Source: Palsa-504 sp963744575 (GTDB lineage: Bacteria; Actinomycetota; Actinomycetes; Streptosporangiales; Streptosporangiaceae). From it: a stretch of DNA of 64,000 nucleotides. Both the position numbers and the translations under genes were made by a program. How positions within the stretch are numbered: position 1 is the first letter of the stretch; the number at the start of each line of letters is the position of its first letter. This document shows, in pieces, positions 53,292 to 60,965 of the stretch. A model generated the notes under the pieces. The model was not told the DNA's origin and did no database searches. It saw only the letters and a list, made by a program, of their open reading frames with translations. The stretch is from the NCBI GenBank assembly GCA_963744575.1, contig CAVUUF010000007.1:1-64000 (forward strand), read 5' to 3'.

Positions 53292-53704
53292 GCGCCGGGA
53301 CGCGGCCGGACGCGACCGAGCTCGGCGACGCGCGGCGCCGGGTCGAAGCGCTGGTCGCCGGGCTGCCCGCGGGCGAGCACGCCTTCAACGAGCCATGGGA
53401 GATCCGCGCCTTCGCGATGGCCGTGGCCGCGTACCACAACGGGCAGTACGAGTGGTCGGAGTTCCAGCTCTCGCTGATCGAGTCGATCCGGCAATGGGAA
53501 CAGCGCGGCCGGGATCCAGACGCCGAGCCCTGGAGCTACTACGAGCACTGGCTGACCGCGCTTGAGACCGTCCTGGCCGGCAGCGGCCTGCTGTCCGAGT
53601 CAATGCTGGATGAGCGGACCAAGGCGGTGCTCGCGACCCCGCGCGACGCCAGCCACCAGCACGCCCACCGCGAGCCCGTCGCGGTCGACCCGCCCGCACG
53701 CTGA
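53288..53704 (+). CDS. Nitrile hydratase accessory protein
   Basis: A 138-residue beta-like homologue used for metal insertion/self-subunit swapping (NhlE-type in Rhodococcus). It has GEHAFNEPWEIRAFAMAVAA, YNGQYEWSEFQLSLIESIRQ-like HNGQYEWSEFQLSLIESIRQ and WSYYEHWLTALETVLAGSGL, resembling the N-terminal domain of the beta subunit. ATG 53288 overlaps the alpha stop. It completes the amidase-beta-alpha-accessory operon, and a NiCoT transporter follows. Confidence 0.92.
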   Translation: MSAGTRPDATELGDARRRVEALVAGLPAGEHAFNEPWEIRAFAMAVAAYHNGQYEWSEFQLSLIESIRQWEQRGRDPDAEPWSYYEHWLTALETVLAGSGLLSESMLDERTKAVLATPRDASHQHAHREPVAVDPPAR

Positions 53705-53769
53705 CGCCGCCGCGAGCGCCTCGGCCAGCGGCGGACAGCCACCATGGCGCATGTGCGTAAGAGACGCCG

Positions 53770-53799
53770 TTGCAACTTATTTGCAGAACTTCCTAGACT
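53770..53799 (+). promoter_or_regulatory. Nur-box-like dyad overlapping a leaderless promoter of the NiCoT gene
   Basis: TTGCAA (53770-53775), 5 nt, TTGCAG (53781-53786) matches the Nur-box consensus (tTGCaa-N5-ttGCAA, recalled from Streptomyces Nur work) with one mismatch. The left half is also a -35 (TTGCAA), 18 nt from TAGACT (53794-53799), which is 7 nt before the GTG at 53807. Binding would block RNA polymerase. Confidence 0.6.
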
Positions 53800-53806
53800 G
53801 GCCCCG

Positions 53807-54946
53807 GTGAGCAGTCCCTGGAAGGTGGCACTGATGGCGAATCTGAGTGCGCGGCTTGTCCGGGTCCGTGACGGGCTGACCCCGTCGGAATGGGCCCGCT
53901 TCGGCGGCATGGTCGCCGTGGTCGTCGGCCTGAACGTGATGGGCTGGCTGATGCTGGCCGCCGCCGTCGGCGGCCACTACCACATCAACGGGACCGAGAT
54001 CTTCGGGTTCGGCACCGGGATCCTGGCCTACACGCTGGGCATGCGGCACGCGTTCGACGCCGACCACATCGCGGCCATCGACAACACCACCCGCAAGCTG
54101 GTCCAGGACGGCAAGCGGCCGCTGTCGGTCGGGTTCTTCTTCTCCCTGGGCCACTCCACCATCGTGTTCGTCCTGGCGCTGCTGCTGAACTTCGGCATCC
54201 GCGCCCTGGACCAGCAGGTCAAGAACGACAGCTCGGGCCTGCACAACACGACCGGGATCATCGGCACCGTCGTCTCCGGCACGTTCTTGTACCTGATCGC
54301 GCTGCTGAACCTGATCGTCCTGGTCTCGATCGTGAAGGTGTTCCGGGAGATGCGCACCGGGCGCTACAGCGACGAGGAACTCGAACGCCAGCTGGATAAC
54401 CGCGGGCTGATGAACCGGGTGTTCGGCGGGTATGCCAGGCGGATCGACACGCCGTGGAAGATGTACCCGGTCGGGGTGCTGTTCGGGCTGGGATTCGACA
54501 CCGCCACCGAGGTCGCGCTGCTGGTGCTGGCGGGCACCGCGGTGGTGTCCGGGCTGCCGTTCTATGCGATCTTGTCGCTGCCGATCCTGTTCGCCGCGGG
54601 CATGTGCCTGTTCGACACCGCCGACGGCTGCTTCATGAACTTCGCCTACGACTGGGCGTTCGCCAAGCCGGTCCGCAAGGTCTACTACAACCTGACCATC
54701 ACCGGCCTGTCGGTGTTCGTCGCGCTGTTCATCGGCACCGTCGAGCTGCTCGGCCTGCTCGGCCAGGAACTCAACCTGACCGGCGGGTTCTGGGACTTCC
54801 TGGCCAAGTTCGATATCAACAAGGCCGGCTTCATCATCGTCGGCGTGTTCGTCCTGACCTGGGCCGTCGCCCTGTCCGTCTGGCGCTTCGGCCGCATCGA
54901 GCAGAAATGGGAAGCCCACACGGTAACCGCCGATACCCGGGACTAG
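53807..54946 (+). CDS. NiCoT nickel/cobalt permease 1
   Basis: HoxN/NixA/NhlF-family eight-span transporter for nickel or cobalt, 379 residues. Helix II motif LGMRHAFDADHIAAIDN (residues 78-94), SLGHSTIV, VLFGLGFDTATEVALL and CLFDTADGCFMNFAYDW are conserved. GTG 53807 is chosen because a -10 lies 7 nt upstream (leaderless); ATG 53834 is an alternative without strong site. Adjacent to the cobalt nitrile hydratase it could be NhlF; the Nur-like box instead suggests nickel-responsive control. Confidence 0.93.
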   Translation: MSSPWKVALMANLSARLVRVRDGLTPSEWARFGGMVAVVVGLNVMGWLMLAAAVGGHYHINGTEIFGFGTGILAYTLGMRHAFDADHIAAIDNTTRKLVQDGKRPLSVGFFFSLGHSTIVFVLALLLNFGIRALDQQVKNDSSGLHNTTGIIGTVVSGTFLYLIALLNLIVLVSIVKVFREMRTGRYSDEELERQLDNRGLMNRVFGGYARRIDTPWKMYPVGVLFGLGFDTATEVALLVLAGTAVVSGLPFYAILSLPILFAAGMCLFDTADGCFMNFAYDWAFAKPVRKVYYNLTITGLSVFVALFIGTVELLGLLGQELNLTGGFWDFLAKFDINKAGFIIVGVFVLTWAVALSVWRFGRIEQKWEAHTVTADTRD

Positions 54947-54980
54947 CGAATCCGCCCGCCCGGGTGGCTGATTGCTCTCG

Positions 54981-56165
54981 TCAACCGCCGCCAGCGGTCG
55001 GGTGCGGTCGTGCCGCCGGGGCGGCGACGCTGGCGGTCCACCGGGCTTCGACGTTGCCGAACCGCCAGTAGGCGAGTGCGGCGGCCCAGACCAGGACGAA
55101 CAGGGCGGCGATGCAGAACCCGGCGACGTTGATGTTGAAGTTGGCCACGGTATCCCAGAAGCCGCCGTGCAGGTGCAACTCGGTGGTCAGGACGCCGAGG
55201 ATCTCGATGGTGCCGATGATGAACGCGGCGCCGATGGACAGGCCGGTGATGACCAGGTTGTAGTAGACCTTGCGGACCGGCCGGGCGAACGCCCAGCCGT
55301 AGGCAAGGTTCATGAAGGCGCCGTCGAGGGTGTCGAACAGCATCATCCCGCCGGCGAACAGGAACGGCAGCGCGAGCACCGCGAAGTACGGCAGTCCCTG
55401 GATCGCGGCGTAGGCGGTCGCGGCCAGCAGCACCACCTCAGTCGCGGTGTCGAACCCGATGCCGAAGACCAGGCCGACGAAGTACAGCTGCCAGGTGTGG
55501 TTGATGGACTTCATGAACCGGCCGAAGAACCGGTATATCAGCCCGCGGGCCTGCAGCCGCGCCTCAAGCTGCTGCTCGTCGTAGCCGCCTCCGCGCATCT
55601 CGCGGAACACCTTGAAGATCCCGGCCAGCACGATCAGGTTCAGCAGCGCGATCAGGTACAGGAACCCGGCGGACAGCACGGTGCCGATGGTGCCGCCGGC
55701 CGTCTCATACGCCGAGCTGGGGTCGACCATCGCGCCGAAGACGGCCCGGGCGGCGATGGTGATGCCGACGCCGACCGCCACGATGATCGTGGAGTGGCCG
55801 AAGGAGAAGAAGAAGCCGGTGCCCAGGGGCCGTTTGCCGTCGGCCATCAGCTTGCGGGTGGTGTTGTCGATGCAGGAGATGTGGTCGGCGTCGAAGGCGT
55901 GCCGGAAGCCGAGGAACCACGCCGTGATCGCCACCCCGAGGCCGACGCCGAGGCCGGGGCGGCCGCCCGCCCCCTGGTAGTCGAAGTGATGCGGCATCAC
56001 GTACAGCACGAAGATGCCCCACCCGAGCACGTTGACCGCCAGGATGAAACCGAACATCGCGGCCAGCCGCCCCCACTCGCGCGGAGCCAGTGCCGAACGG
56101 CCCGTCCGGAAACGTGACGCTGCTGCGTGGAAACGGCTTTGCCGCACTTCGCTGCCAGGCCGCAC
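54981..56165 (-). CDS. NiCoT nickel/cobalt permease 2, riboswitch-controlled
   Basis: Second family member, 394 residues, divergently evolved from permease 1 and convergent with it. It has LGFRHAFDADHISCIDN, FSFGHSTIIVAVG, LVFGIGFDTATEVVLLA and MLFDTLDGAFMNLAYGW. GTG 56165 follows GAAGGG (56174-56179) by 8 nt. The 5' leader carries a cobalamin riboswitch, implying repression by B12 and a cobalt role. A low-complexity C-terminal tail (SVAAPAARPHPTAGGG) follows the last span. Confidence 0.94.
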   Translation of the reverse strand: MRPGSEVRQSRFHAAASRFRTGRSALAPREWGRLAAMFGFILAVNVLGWGIFVLYVMPHHFDYQGAGGRPGLGVGLGVAITAWFLGFRHAFDADHISCIDNTTRKLMADGKRPLGTGFFFSFGHSTIIVAVGVGITIAARAVFGAMVDPSSAYETAGGTIGTVLSAGFLYLIALLNLIVLAGIFKVFREMRGGGYDEQQLEARLQARGLIYRFFGRFMKSINHTWQLYFVGLVFGIGFDTATEVVLLAATAYAAIQGLPYFAVLALPFLFAGGMMLFDTLDGAFMNLAYGWAFARPVRKVYYNLVITGLSIGAAFIIGTIEILGVLTTELHLHGGFWDTVANFNINVAGFCIAALFVLVWAAALAYWRFGNVEARWTASVAAPAARPHPTAGGG

Positions 56166-56181
56166 GCGAACCGCCCTTCAT

Positions 56182-56335
56182 CCGAGGACCGAACGTTCAG
56201 GCAGGCCGGTCCAGGCGGCCGGACTCGTCCTCGCTCGTTTCTTGCTAGGCGGGGCTTCACCGTTGCGGGACAGTGCCGGGTTCGCACCGGACTTCGCTGG
56301 GCTGGCTGCCGCCTCGGGCGTGAACCCGAGGTCGT
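56182..56335 (-). ncRNA. Cobalamin riboswitch upstream of NiCoT permease 2
   Basis: Read on the minus strand, the segment shows GTCCGGTGCGAACCCGGCAC then TGTCCCGCAACGGTGAAG (about 56253-56290), the conserved core with the B12-box-like GAGTCCGGCCGCCTGGACC near 56205-56225. An upstream hairpin CCTCGGG-TTCACG-CCCGAGG lies about 56311-56330. It ends about 16 nt before the GTG, so ribosome-binding-site occlusion is likely. Confidence 0.85.
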
Positions 56336-56341
56336 TAGCAC

Positions 56342-56369
56342 GGTATAAGCCGAGCCTCGTTATCGTCAA
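56342..56369 (-). promoter_or_regulatory. Promoter for riboswitch leader
   Basis: Minus strand TTGACG (56369-56364), a 16-nt spacer and TATACC (56347-56342) precede the cobalamin leader, with expected start near 56335. The region is AT-richer than flanking DNA. Confidence 0.5.
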
Positions 56370-56527
56370 TACTGATTAGATGATCAGATATCCGGCTGCG
56401 CATGCGGGTCCGTCGGCCGGGCACGCACCAGGGCCGTTCGGCCATCAGATCTCTTAAAATTCCGAACGGGCCCAGGTATTTGCCCGGTCGGCCGGTTTCA
56501 GCCGGTCACGGGGGGAAGGCGGGTCAG

Positions 56528-58081
56528 ATGGCAGAGTTCACCTTCGCCCCGCTGACACCCGCCTCGTTCCTTGATCGCGCGGCCGCGGTCTTCGCCGACC
56601 GGACCGCGATCGTGGACGGCGAGCGCAGGTTCACCTACCGCGACATGTCCGGACGGTGCCGCCGCCTGGCCGGCGCGCTGGCCTCGCAGGGAGTGGGCCG
56701 TGCGGACCGGGTGGCCGCGCTGTGCAGCAACAGCCACGTGATGCTGGAACTGCACAACGCGGTCCCGATGACGGGCGGCGTGCTGGTTACGCTGAACACC
56801 CGGCTGTCGGAAGACGAGATGGCCGCCCTGCTGGATCACTCGGGCGCCTCGCTGCTGGTGGCGACCCGCGAGTTCGCCGACCGCGCCCGTCGCCTGGCCG
56901 ACCGGGCGGGCCTGCCGTGCTTTGTCGCCGGCGGGTCCGGCGACTCCTACGAGGAGTGGATCGCCGACGTACGGGAGTCCCAGCACGGGCCGGCCGACGA
57001 GCGCCAGTTGCTGGCGATCAACTACACCAGCGGCACGACGGGGCGGCCCAAGGGCGTGATGTACCACCACCGGGGCGCGTACCTGCAGGCTACGGCGATG
57101 GCGTACCACGCCCGCCTCGGTCCGGGCGCCAGGTACCTGTGGACGCTGCCGATGTTCCACTGCAACGGCTGGTGCTTCACCTGGGCCGTCACCGCGGCAG
57201 GCGGCACCCACGTGTGCCTGCGGACGGTGGACACCGCCGAGATCTGGCGGCTGCTGCGGGATGAGGGGATCACCCACTTCAGCGCCGCCCCGACCGTGCT
57301 CACCATGATCGCCGAAGATCCCGCGGCCGGGCCCCTGGACCACGAGGTGCACGTGGACACCGGCGGCGCGCCGCCGTCCGCCACCCTGCTGACGCGGATG
57401 GAGTCGATGAACTTCGCTGTGACCCATCTGTACGGGCTGACCGAGACCTACGGCCCGCTCGCGATCAACGAATGGCAGCCGGAGTGGAACGAACTCCCGC
57501 GGGAGGAGCAGGCCGGGCTGCGCGCCCGCCAGGGCGCGCCCAACATCATCGCCCGCCCGCTGCGGGTCCTCGACGACGACGGCCGGGACGTGCCGGCCGA
57601 CGGCGAGACCATCGGCGAGATCGCGGTCAGCGGCAACGACGTCATGCTCGGCTACTACCGCGACGAGGAGGCCACCCGGGAGGTCACCCGCAGCGGATGC
57701 TTCCTGACCGGCGACCTGGCCGTGATGCACCCAGACGGCTACGTCGAGATCCGTGACCGGAGCAAGGACATCATCATCTCCGGGGGCGAGAACATCGCCT
57801 CGGTCGAGGTCGAGCAGGTGCTGGACAGCCATCCCTCGGTGCTGGAAAGCGCCGTGGTAGGGATGCCGCACGAGCGCTGGGGCGAGGTGCCCGTCGCCTT
57901 CGTCACGCTCAGGACGGACGACGTCGACGCGGACGCGCTGACTGAATACGCCCGAGAGCGCCTGGCCCGCTACAAGGTGCCCAAGCGCTTCGAGTTCTGC
58001 GAGCTGCCCAAGACGTCCACCGGCAAAATCCAGAAGAACGTCCTGCGTGACCGGACACCTGAGCCGAAGGAGAGCTCATGA
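56528..58081 (+). CDS. Acyl-CoA synthetase (AMP-forming)
   Basis: Activates a carboxylic acid to acyl-CoA through an acyl-adenylate. Motifs: AMP P-loop YTSGTTGRPKGVMYHHRG, GLTETYGPLAINEWQPEWNE, TGDLAVMHPDGYVEIRDRSK and the C-terminal lysine region PKTSTGKIQKNVLR. Length 517 from ATG 56528, chosen after a GGGGGGAAGG site; the frame extends upstream without a good start. It may activate acids made by the nitrile pathway. Convergent with the small HTH gene. Confidence 0.92.
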   Translation: MAEFTFAPLTPASFLDRAAAVFADRTAIVDGERRFTYRDMSGRCRRLAGALASQGVGRADRVAALCSNSHVMLELHNAVPMTGGVLVTLNTRLSEDEMAALLDHSGASLLVATREFADRARRLADRAGLPCFVAGGSGDSYEEWIADVRESQHGPADERQLLAINYTSGTTGRPKGVMYHHRGAYLQATAMAYHARLGPGARYLWTLPMFHCNGWCFTWAVTAAGGTHVCLRTVDTAEIWRLLRDEGITHFSAAPTVLTMIAEDPAAGPLDHEVHVDTGGAPPSATLLTRMESMNFAVTHLYGLTETYGPLAINEWQPEWNELPREEQAGLRARQGAPNIIARPLRVLDDDGRDVPADGETIGEIAVSGNDVMLGYYRDEEATREVTRSGCFLTGDLAVMHPDGYVEIRDRSKDIIISGGENIASVEVEQVLDSHPSVLESAVVGMPHERWGEVPVAFVTLRTDDVDADALTEYARERLARYKVPKRFEFCELPKTSTGKIQKNVLRDRTPEPKESS

Positions 58082-58128
58082 GCGCGGAGATACCATGCTT
58101 TCGCTGGTCAGCGCAGCAACCGGGAGAC

Positions 58129-58491
58129 TTAAGGACCACGGCTGATCCCGGGTGGCAGTTGCCGGGCCTCCTCCGGGCCGGATATGTCGACGTCGGCCAG
58201 CGCGGTCAGCTGGTCAAGGAACGGGCCTACCCGAAGTCCTTCTTGGGCGGGGTGCCGGAACGGGCTGTCCGGGTTCACGGTGTAACGGGTGCGCCGCCCG
58301 ATCCGGGTGCGGGTGAGGTAGCCCGCAGCCTCCAGGTCGGCCACGATGGCCTGCACGGTCCGTTCGGTGAGGCCGACGACCGGGCTGATGTCGCGGATCC
58401 GGGCGTCGGGGTTGCGGGCAATCTCCACCAGCACATGCCCGTGCCCGGTCAGCAGCGTCCAGGACCCGCCGCTGTCCTCGTCGTCGCTCAT
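58129..58491 (-). CDS. Small winged-helix (MarR/ArsR-like) regulator
   Basis: A 120-residue DNA-binding protein: LTGHGHVLVEIARNPDARIR, DISPVVGLTERTVQAIVADL and EAAGYLTRTRIGRRTRYTVN form a winged helix. ATG 58491 gives the core; extension to 58614 is unsupported. A leaderless-like TACACT (58500-58505 on the reverse strand) lies 8 nt upstream, and two dyads lie near it. Ligand and target are unknown; its neighbours are the acyl-CoA synthetase (convergent) and a hydrolase. Confidence 0.85.
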   Translation of the reverse strand: MSDDEDSGGSWTLLTGHGHVLVEIARNPDARIRDISPVVGLTERTVQAIVADLEAAGYLTRTRIGRRTRYTVNPDSPFRHPAQEGLRVGPFLDQLTALADVDISGPEEARQLPPGISRGP

Positions 58492-58890
58492 GTTTGCCAA
58501 GTGTAGAACTCGCGAACGATATCCCGCGAGAGAAAAAACACAAGATCTTTCTCGTGTTTCTATTGACGGGTCTCGGGCCGCGGGCCGATCCTGATACTGA
58601 GCTGACCGGGTCACCCGCCCCTGTCCGGTCCACGACGGCCGGTCTCACGACGGGCTGCTGATGGACCTGCTCCGCGACGAGCTGACCAGGGACTGGGTAG
58701 CAGCCTTCTTGGGCACGGACGTCTCGCTCAGGTCCACGGCCGGACCGCGCACGAGTACCGGAGGCTGCCATCGCGGGCCGTTCGGTACAAAACCTGAAAA
58801 TCGCGCATCGCTTCCTGCCTAGGGCTGGCGTGGGTCCTGAGTCGGGATGTTCGCGCGGTTCGTTCTGGATCGCATGGGTAGGTGCGGCTG
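58492..58890. promoter_or_regulatory. Spacer with operator dyads between HTH and hydrolase genes
   Basis: No convincing gene in 399 nt. CTCGCG (58509-58514)/CGCGAG (58525-58530) and AAACAC (58536-58541)/GTGTTT (58554-58559) are inverted repeats near the HTH promoter, so autoregulation is plausible. The part to the right (58640-58860) shows only short open frames. Confidence 0.45.
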
Positions 58891-59775
58891 ATGTTCGATG
58901 GTTTCCAGCTGGATCGTGTGGATGTCGGCGAGGTGAGGCTCCGCGTGCGGTACGGCGGCGCGGGGGAGCCGGTGGTGCTGCTGCACGGCCATCCCCGCAC
59001 GCACACGACCTGGCACCGGGTGGCGCCGCAGCTGTCGGGCTCGTTCTTCGTGGTCTGCCCTGACCTGCGCGGCTACGGCCAGTCCACGCTGCCGCCGGAC
59101 GCGCCCGGGCACGCGCAGTCCTCCAAGCGGGCGATGGCCGGCGACGTCGTGGCGCTCATGCGGCACCTCGGCCACGACCGGTTCTCGGTGGTAGGTCATG
59201 ACCGGGGCGCGCTGGTGGCCTTCCGCACGGCCATGGATCACCCCGACGCCGTGCAGCGGCTGGTGGTCATGGATGGCCTGCCGGTGATCGAGCACCTGGA
59301 GCGGCTGAACGAGGCGTTCGTGCGCACCTGGTGGCACTGGTGGTTCCTGGGCCAGACCGACAAGCCGGCGGAGGCGTTCATCAGCGCCGATCCCGGCCGT
59401 TGGTACCGGACCCCGTCGCCGGCCCAGATGGGGGAGGGCAACCACGCCGACGTGTGGGCCGCCTTCGGCGACCCGGCCGTCGTCCACGGCATGTGCGAGG
59501 ACTACCGGGCCGGCTTGCGCGCCGACCGCGCACATGAGGAAGCCGACCGGGCCGCGGGCCGGAAGGTCCGGTGTCCGATGCTGCTGCTCGTCTCGGCCGG
59601 CGACGACCTCGACATCCACGGCGACCCCGAGGCGATCTGGCGACCATGGGCGGCCGGCGAACTGCGCAGCCGCACGATCCACTCCGGGCACCACCAGGCC
59701 GAACAAGCACCGGACGAGCTCGCCGCGGCGCTTGTCGGCTTCCTCGGGCGTCCTGCTTCTCATCAGGTTGCCTGA
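58891..59775 (+). CDS. Alpha/beta hydrolase, fluoroacetate-dehalogenase-like
   Basis: Alpha/beta fold with an Asp nucleophile: VVGHDRGALVAFR at residues 100-112 (nucleophile D104). HGHPRTHTTWH is the oxyanion loop, WHWWFLGQ (H149-W150) matches the halide/carboxylate pocket and EDYRAG plus GHHQAEQAPDE carry the remaining active-site residues. Fluoroacetate dehalogenases have Arg at the position occupied here by Leu108, so fluoroacetate may not be the substrate. 294 residues; ATG 58891 gives the usual MFDGFQ start. Confidence 0.88.
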   Translation: MFDGFQLDRVDVGEVRLRVRYGGAGEPVVLLHGHPRTHTTWHRVAPQLSGSFFVVCPDLRGYGQSTLPPDAPGHAQSSKRAMAGDVVALMRHLGHDRFSVVGHDRGALVAFRTAMDHPDAVQRLVVMDGLPVIEHLERLNEAFVRTWWHWWFLGQTDKPAEAFISADPGRWYRTPSPAQMGEGNHADVWAAFGDPAVVHGMCEDYRAGLRADRAHEEADRAAGRKVRCPMLLLVSAGDDLDIHGDPEAIWRPWAAGELRSRTIHSGHHQAEQAPDELAAALVGFLGRPASHQVA

Positions 59776-59816
59776 CCCTGGACGGCGGCTGTGGTGACGG
59801 AGCTAGGGAGGGCGGT

Positions 59817-60497
59817 ATGAGCCGATCGGTAAGGGCGGCGGTGTTCGACGTGGACGGCACGCTGGTCGATACAAACTATCTGCATGCGGTGACCTGGTGG
59901 GAGGCGTTCGTCCAGGTCGGCTACCAAGTGTCGATGACGGACATCCACCGGGCGATCGGGATGGGTTCGGACCAGATGCTCGGCAGGCTGCTGCCGTCTG
60001 ACCGGGACACCGACGCCGACGCGGATCTGCGTACCGCCCACAGCGCCCTGTACGCCACGTACTGGTCGCGGCTGCGGCCGCTGCCGGGCGCCGCCGACCT
60101 GCTGCGGGCGTGCAAGCACCGCGGGCTGGCCGTGGTGCTGGCCAGCTCGGCCGATGAGCCCGAGTTCAATGCGCTGCGTACCGCCCTGGACGCCGAGGAC
60201 GCGATCGACGCGGCCACCTTCGCCGGGGACGTCGAGTCAAGCAAGCCCGCTCCGGACCTGGTCGAGGCGGCGCTGGACCGCGTCGGCGTGCCGGCGCAGG
60301 AGGCGGTATTCACCGGCGACACGGTGTGGGATGTACGGGCCTGCCGGAAGGCCGGGGTCCCGTGCATCGGTCTGCTGAGCGGCGGCATCAGCAGTGAGGA
60401 GCTCACCGAGGCCGGGGCGGCCGAGGTCTACCCCGGGCCTGCTGACCTGCTCGCGGCTCTGCGCGGCAGCCTGCTGGGCGGCGCCAGCGGTCGATGA
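59817..60497 (+). CDS. HAD-superfamily phosphatase
   Basis: Beta-phosphoglucomutase/phosphoglycolate-type HAD hydrolase. Motif I AVFDVDGTLVDTN (D11 nucleophile, D13), motif II VLASSADEPEFN, the lysine in SSKPAPDLVEAAL and motif IV FTGDTVWDVRACRKAG are all present in 226 residues; a C1-type cap lies after motif I. It starts 41 nt after the hydrolase with AGGGAGG upstream. The natural substrate is not predictable. Confidence 0.9.
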   Translation: MSRSVRAAVFDVDGTLVDTNYLHAVTWWEAFVQVGYQVSMTDIHRAIGMGSDQMLGRLLPSDRDTDADADLRTAHSALYATYWSRLRPLPGAADLLRACKHRGLAVVLASSADEPEFNALRTALDAEDAIDAATFAGDVESSKPAPDLVEAALDRVGVPAQEAVFTGDTVWDVRACRKAGVPCIGLLSGGISSEELTEAGAAEVYPGPADLLAALRGSLLGGASGR

Positions 60498-60965
60498 GAG
60501 CGTTCGGATCGGTTTGCCAGGCATAGCCAGCCCTTCGATCCGGTCTGCCCGCTGCCGAAAACCGGCGCCCCGGATATGCGTCGCGGCCGTGACCGCGGGT
60601 AGGGCGGCGCTTTCATGCAGACGTATCCCTGCCCCGCCGCGGATCGAGCCGCGATCCAACAGGCCATAGGAGGGGACCATAGCGAGCAGCAGGAAAACCG
60701 CGAGCAGCAACGCAACGGGCCGCAAGAGCGTGGAGTACGGCGATCAGCGGGTCGAGCGCGGCCAGGGGGGCGGCGAGCCGGGCTGCGCCTGCGCGCAGCC
60801 CGATCATCCCGGTTAGCAGACGCTGAGCATCCGGCCCGGTTGTTCTGCCTGACCAGGTTTCCGGCGCGGTGGCCCCGTCCGGGTGCGGCGGTCCCGCTGG
60901 GATAGACCACGGCTAGTCATCTCCCGGGCGCCCCGCCCAGCCGTATGCGCGAACCCGGACCGTGT
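60498..60965 (-). pseudogene. Possible degraded membrane-protein gene
   Basis: No intact gene. On the minus strand two frames join poorly: one encodes LRAGAARLAAPLAALDPLIAVL near 60800-60700 and another encodes RPVALLLAVFLLLAMVPSYG near 60725-60660, together a hydrophobic stretch that a single frameshift would connect. No start, site or homology supports a functional gene. Treat as a tentative relic. Confidence 0.25.

Noticed and set aside
53834..53836. ATG 53834 as NiCoT 1 start
   Set aside because: The GTG at 53807 is 7 nt from a good -10 and in frame; ATG remains possible but is less supported.
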